This document shows positions 63,541-64,000 of a stretch of DNA of 64,000 nucleotides, piece by piece. The DNA comes from Siphlonurus alternatus (taxonomy: Eukaryota; Arthropoda; Insecta; Ephemeroptera; Siphlonuridae). Numbering within the stretch: position 1 is the stretch's first letter; each line of letters starts with the position of its first letter. Below the pieces are notes generated by a model. It searched no databases, had not been told where the DNA came from, and was given only the letters and a program-made list of their open reading frames with translations. The DNA lies in NCBI GenBank assembly GCA_949825025.1, contig OX463787.1, positions 16,799,707 through 16,863,706 on the forward strand, read 5' to 3'. A program made the position numbers and the translations under genes.

Positions 63541-64000
63541 AAATGAAAACGTATAACGTAGTCTTTTTGTTCTACGCATTATTAAGAATTAAGGGGAGAA
63601 TAGGGGGGGATTCAACAGAACATTAGTTTAATCTCTAATTAGTTTTTAATTATTTCATCTCACTATTTTTTATTTGTGGAAATAATTTGCGTGTTTTGCG
63701 AACAAAGGAGGGGTATATTATTGCGTCATTTTTCCTCATTTGCAAAATTTCAGAAAGAAAAATAAATATTCTGTCTTTCTTAATTTTTTAGTATGAAATT
63801 ATAAAACTATATTTTCAATTTTTACCCTCACTTGAATGACAAAAAGTAAAAAAATACATTTACAAAATATTGTATATCTGCTGTTGTAAATAATTTTCTT
63901 TATGTAAAAAAGTTGGATGACTCATAAAAAAATTAAATTGACTTTTTAAAATATCTTTATACTTCATGTGAAATAAATATTTTAATGACAACAGGAAGTT
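63541..64000. other. Presumed BTB-C intron 1, nothing recognised
   Basis: AT-rich to the window end. Confidence 0.4.

Overview
This is a eukaryotic nuclear window. The DNA is very AT-rich, all recognisable genes are split into small exons with GT-AG introns (shortest 56 and 60 nt), and the space between exons is packed with short non-autonomous transposable elements, mostly foldback (palindromic) elements. The gene content (a tandem cluster of small secreted C-type lectins and a tandem array of BTB-BACK-PHR-like genes) points to an invertebrate animal, most likely an arthropod and probably an insect. I cannot fix the order or species from sequence alone.

Layout. (1) 0-4.6 kb: a possible terminal exon of an unknown gene at 94-274, several foldback elements, and a GC-rich patch near 2.94-3.22 kb. 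(2) 4.67-12.62 kb, plus strand: a six-exon gene for a 379-residue coiled-coil protein that I do not recognise. (3) 12.6-19.9 kb: intergenic, carrying at least six foldback elements. (4) 19.9-40.4 kb, minus strand: four C-type lectin genes in a row (called CTL1 to CTL4 here). Each has a signal peptide. CTL1, CTL2 and CTL4 share exon lengths and phases. CTL3 is longer and has a coiled-coil neck. (5) 42.8-64 kb, plus strand: a tandem array of BTB genes (BTB-A, BTB-B, and the 5' exon of a third copy, BTB-C, at the right edge), spaced about 10 kb apart. BTB-A looks intact. BTB-B carries a 566-bp retroposed insertion in its BACK-coding exon, with a 16-bp target duplication and an in-frame stop. A GC-rich block resembling ribosomal intergenic spacer lies between A and B.

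How the genes may work together (inference). The lectins look like secreted or hemolymph carbohydrate-recognition proteins. The BTB genes resemble Cullin-3 adaptor proteins. Their BTB/BACK exons, including tiny introns, are almost identical between copies, while the C-terminal PHR-like region is strongly diverged. This suggests homogenisation of the Cul3-binding part and diversification of the substrate-binding part. A phase-compatible alternative PHR-like terminal exon lies downstream of BTB-A.

Mobile DNA. I see a 5S-rRNA-derived SINE family (six copies), three related foldback families sharing arm sequence (P1, P2, P3), a CRE-bearing foldback family (P6), several TTAA-flanked foldback families of piggyBac-like type (P4, P5 and two others), a family with AGTTGAAA termini (F7), and smaller ones. 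Many carry paired TGACGTCA palindromes. No transposase, integrase or reverse transcriptase coding region was recognised, and no CRISPR array or viral gene.
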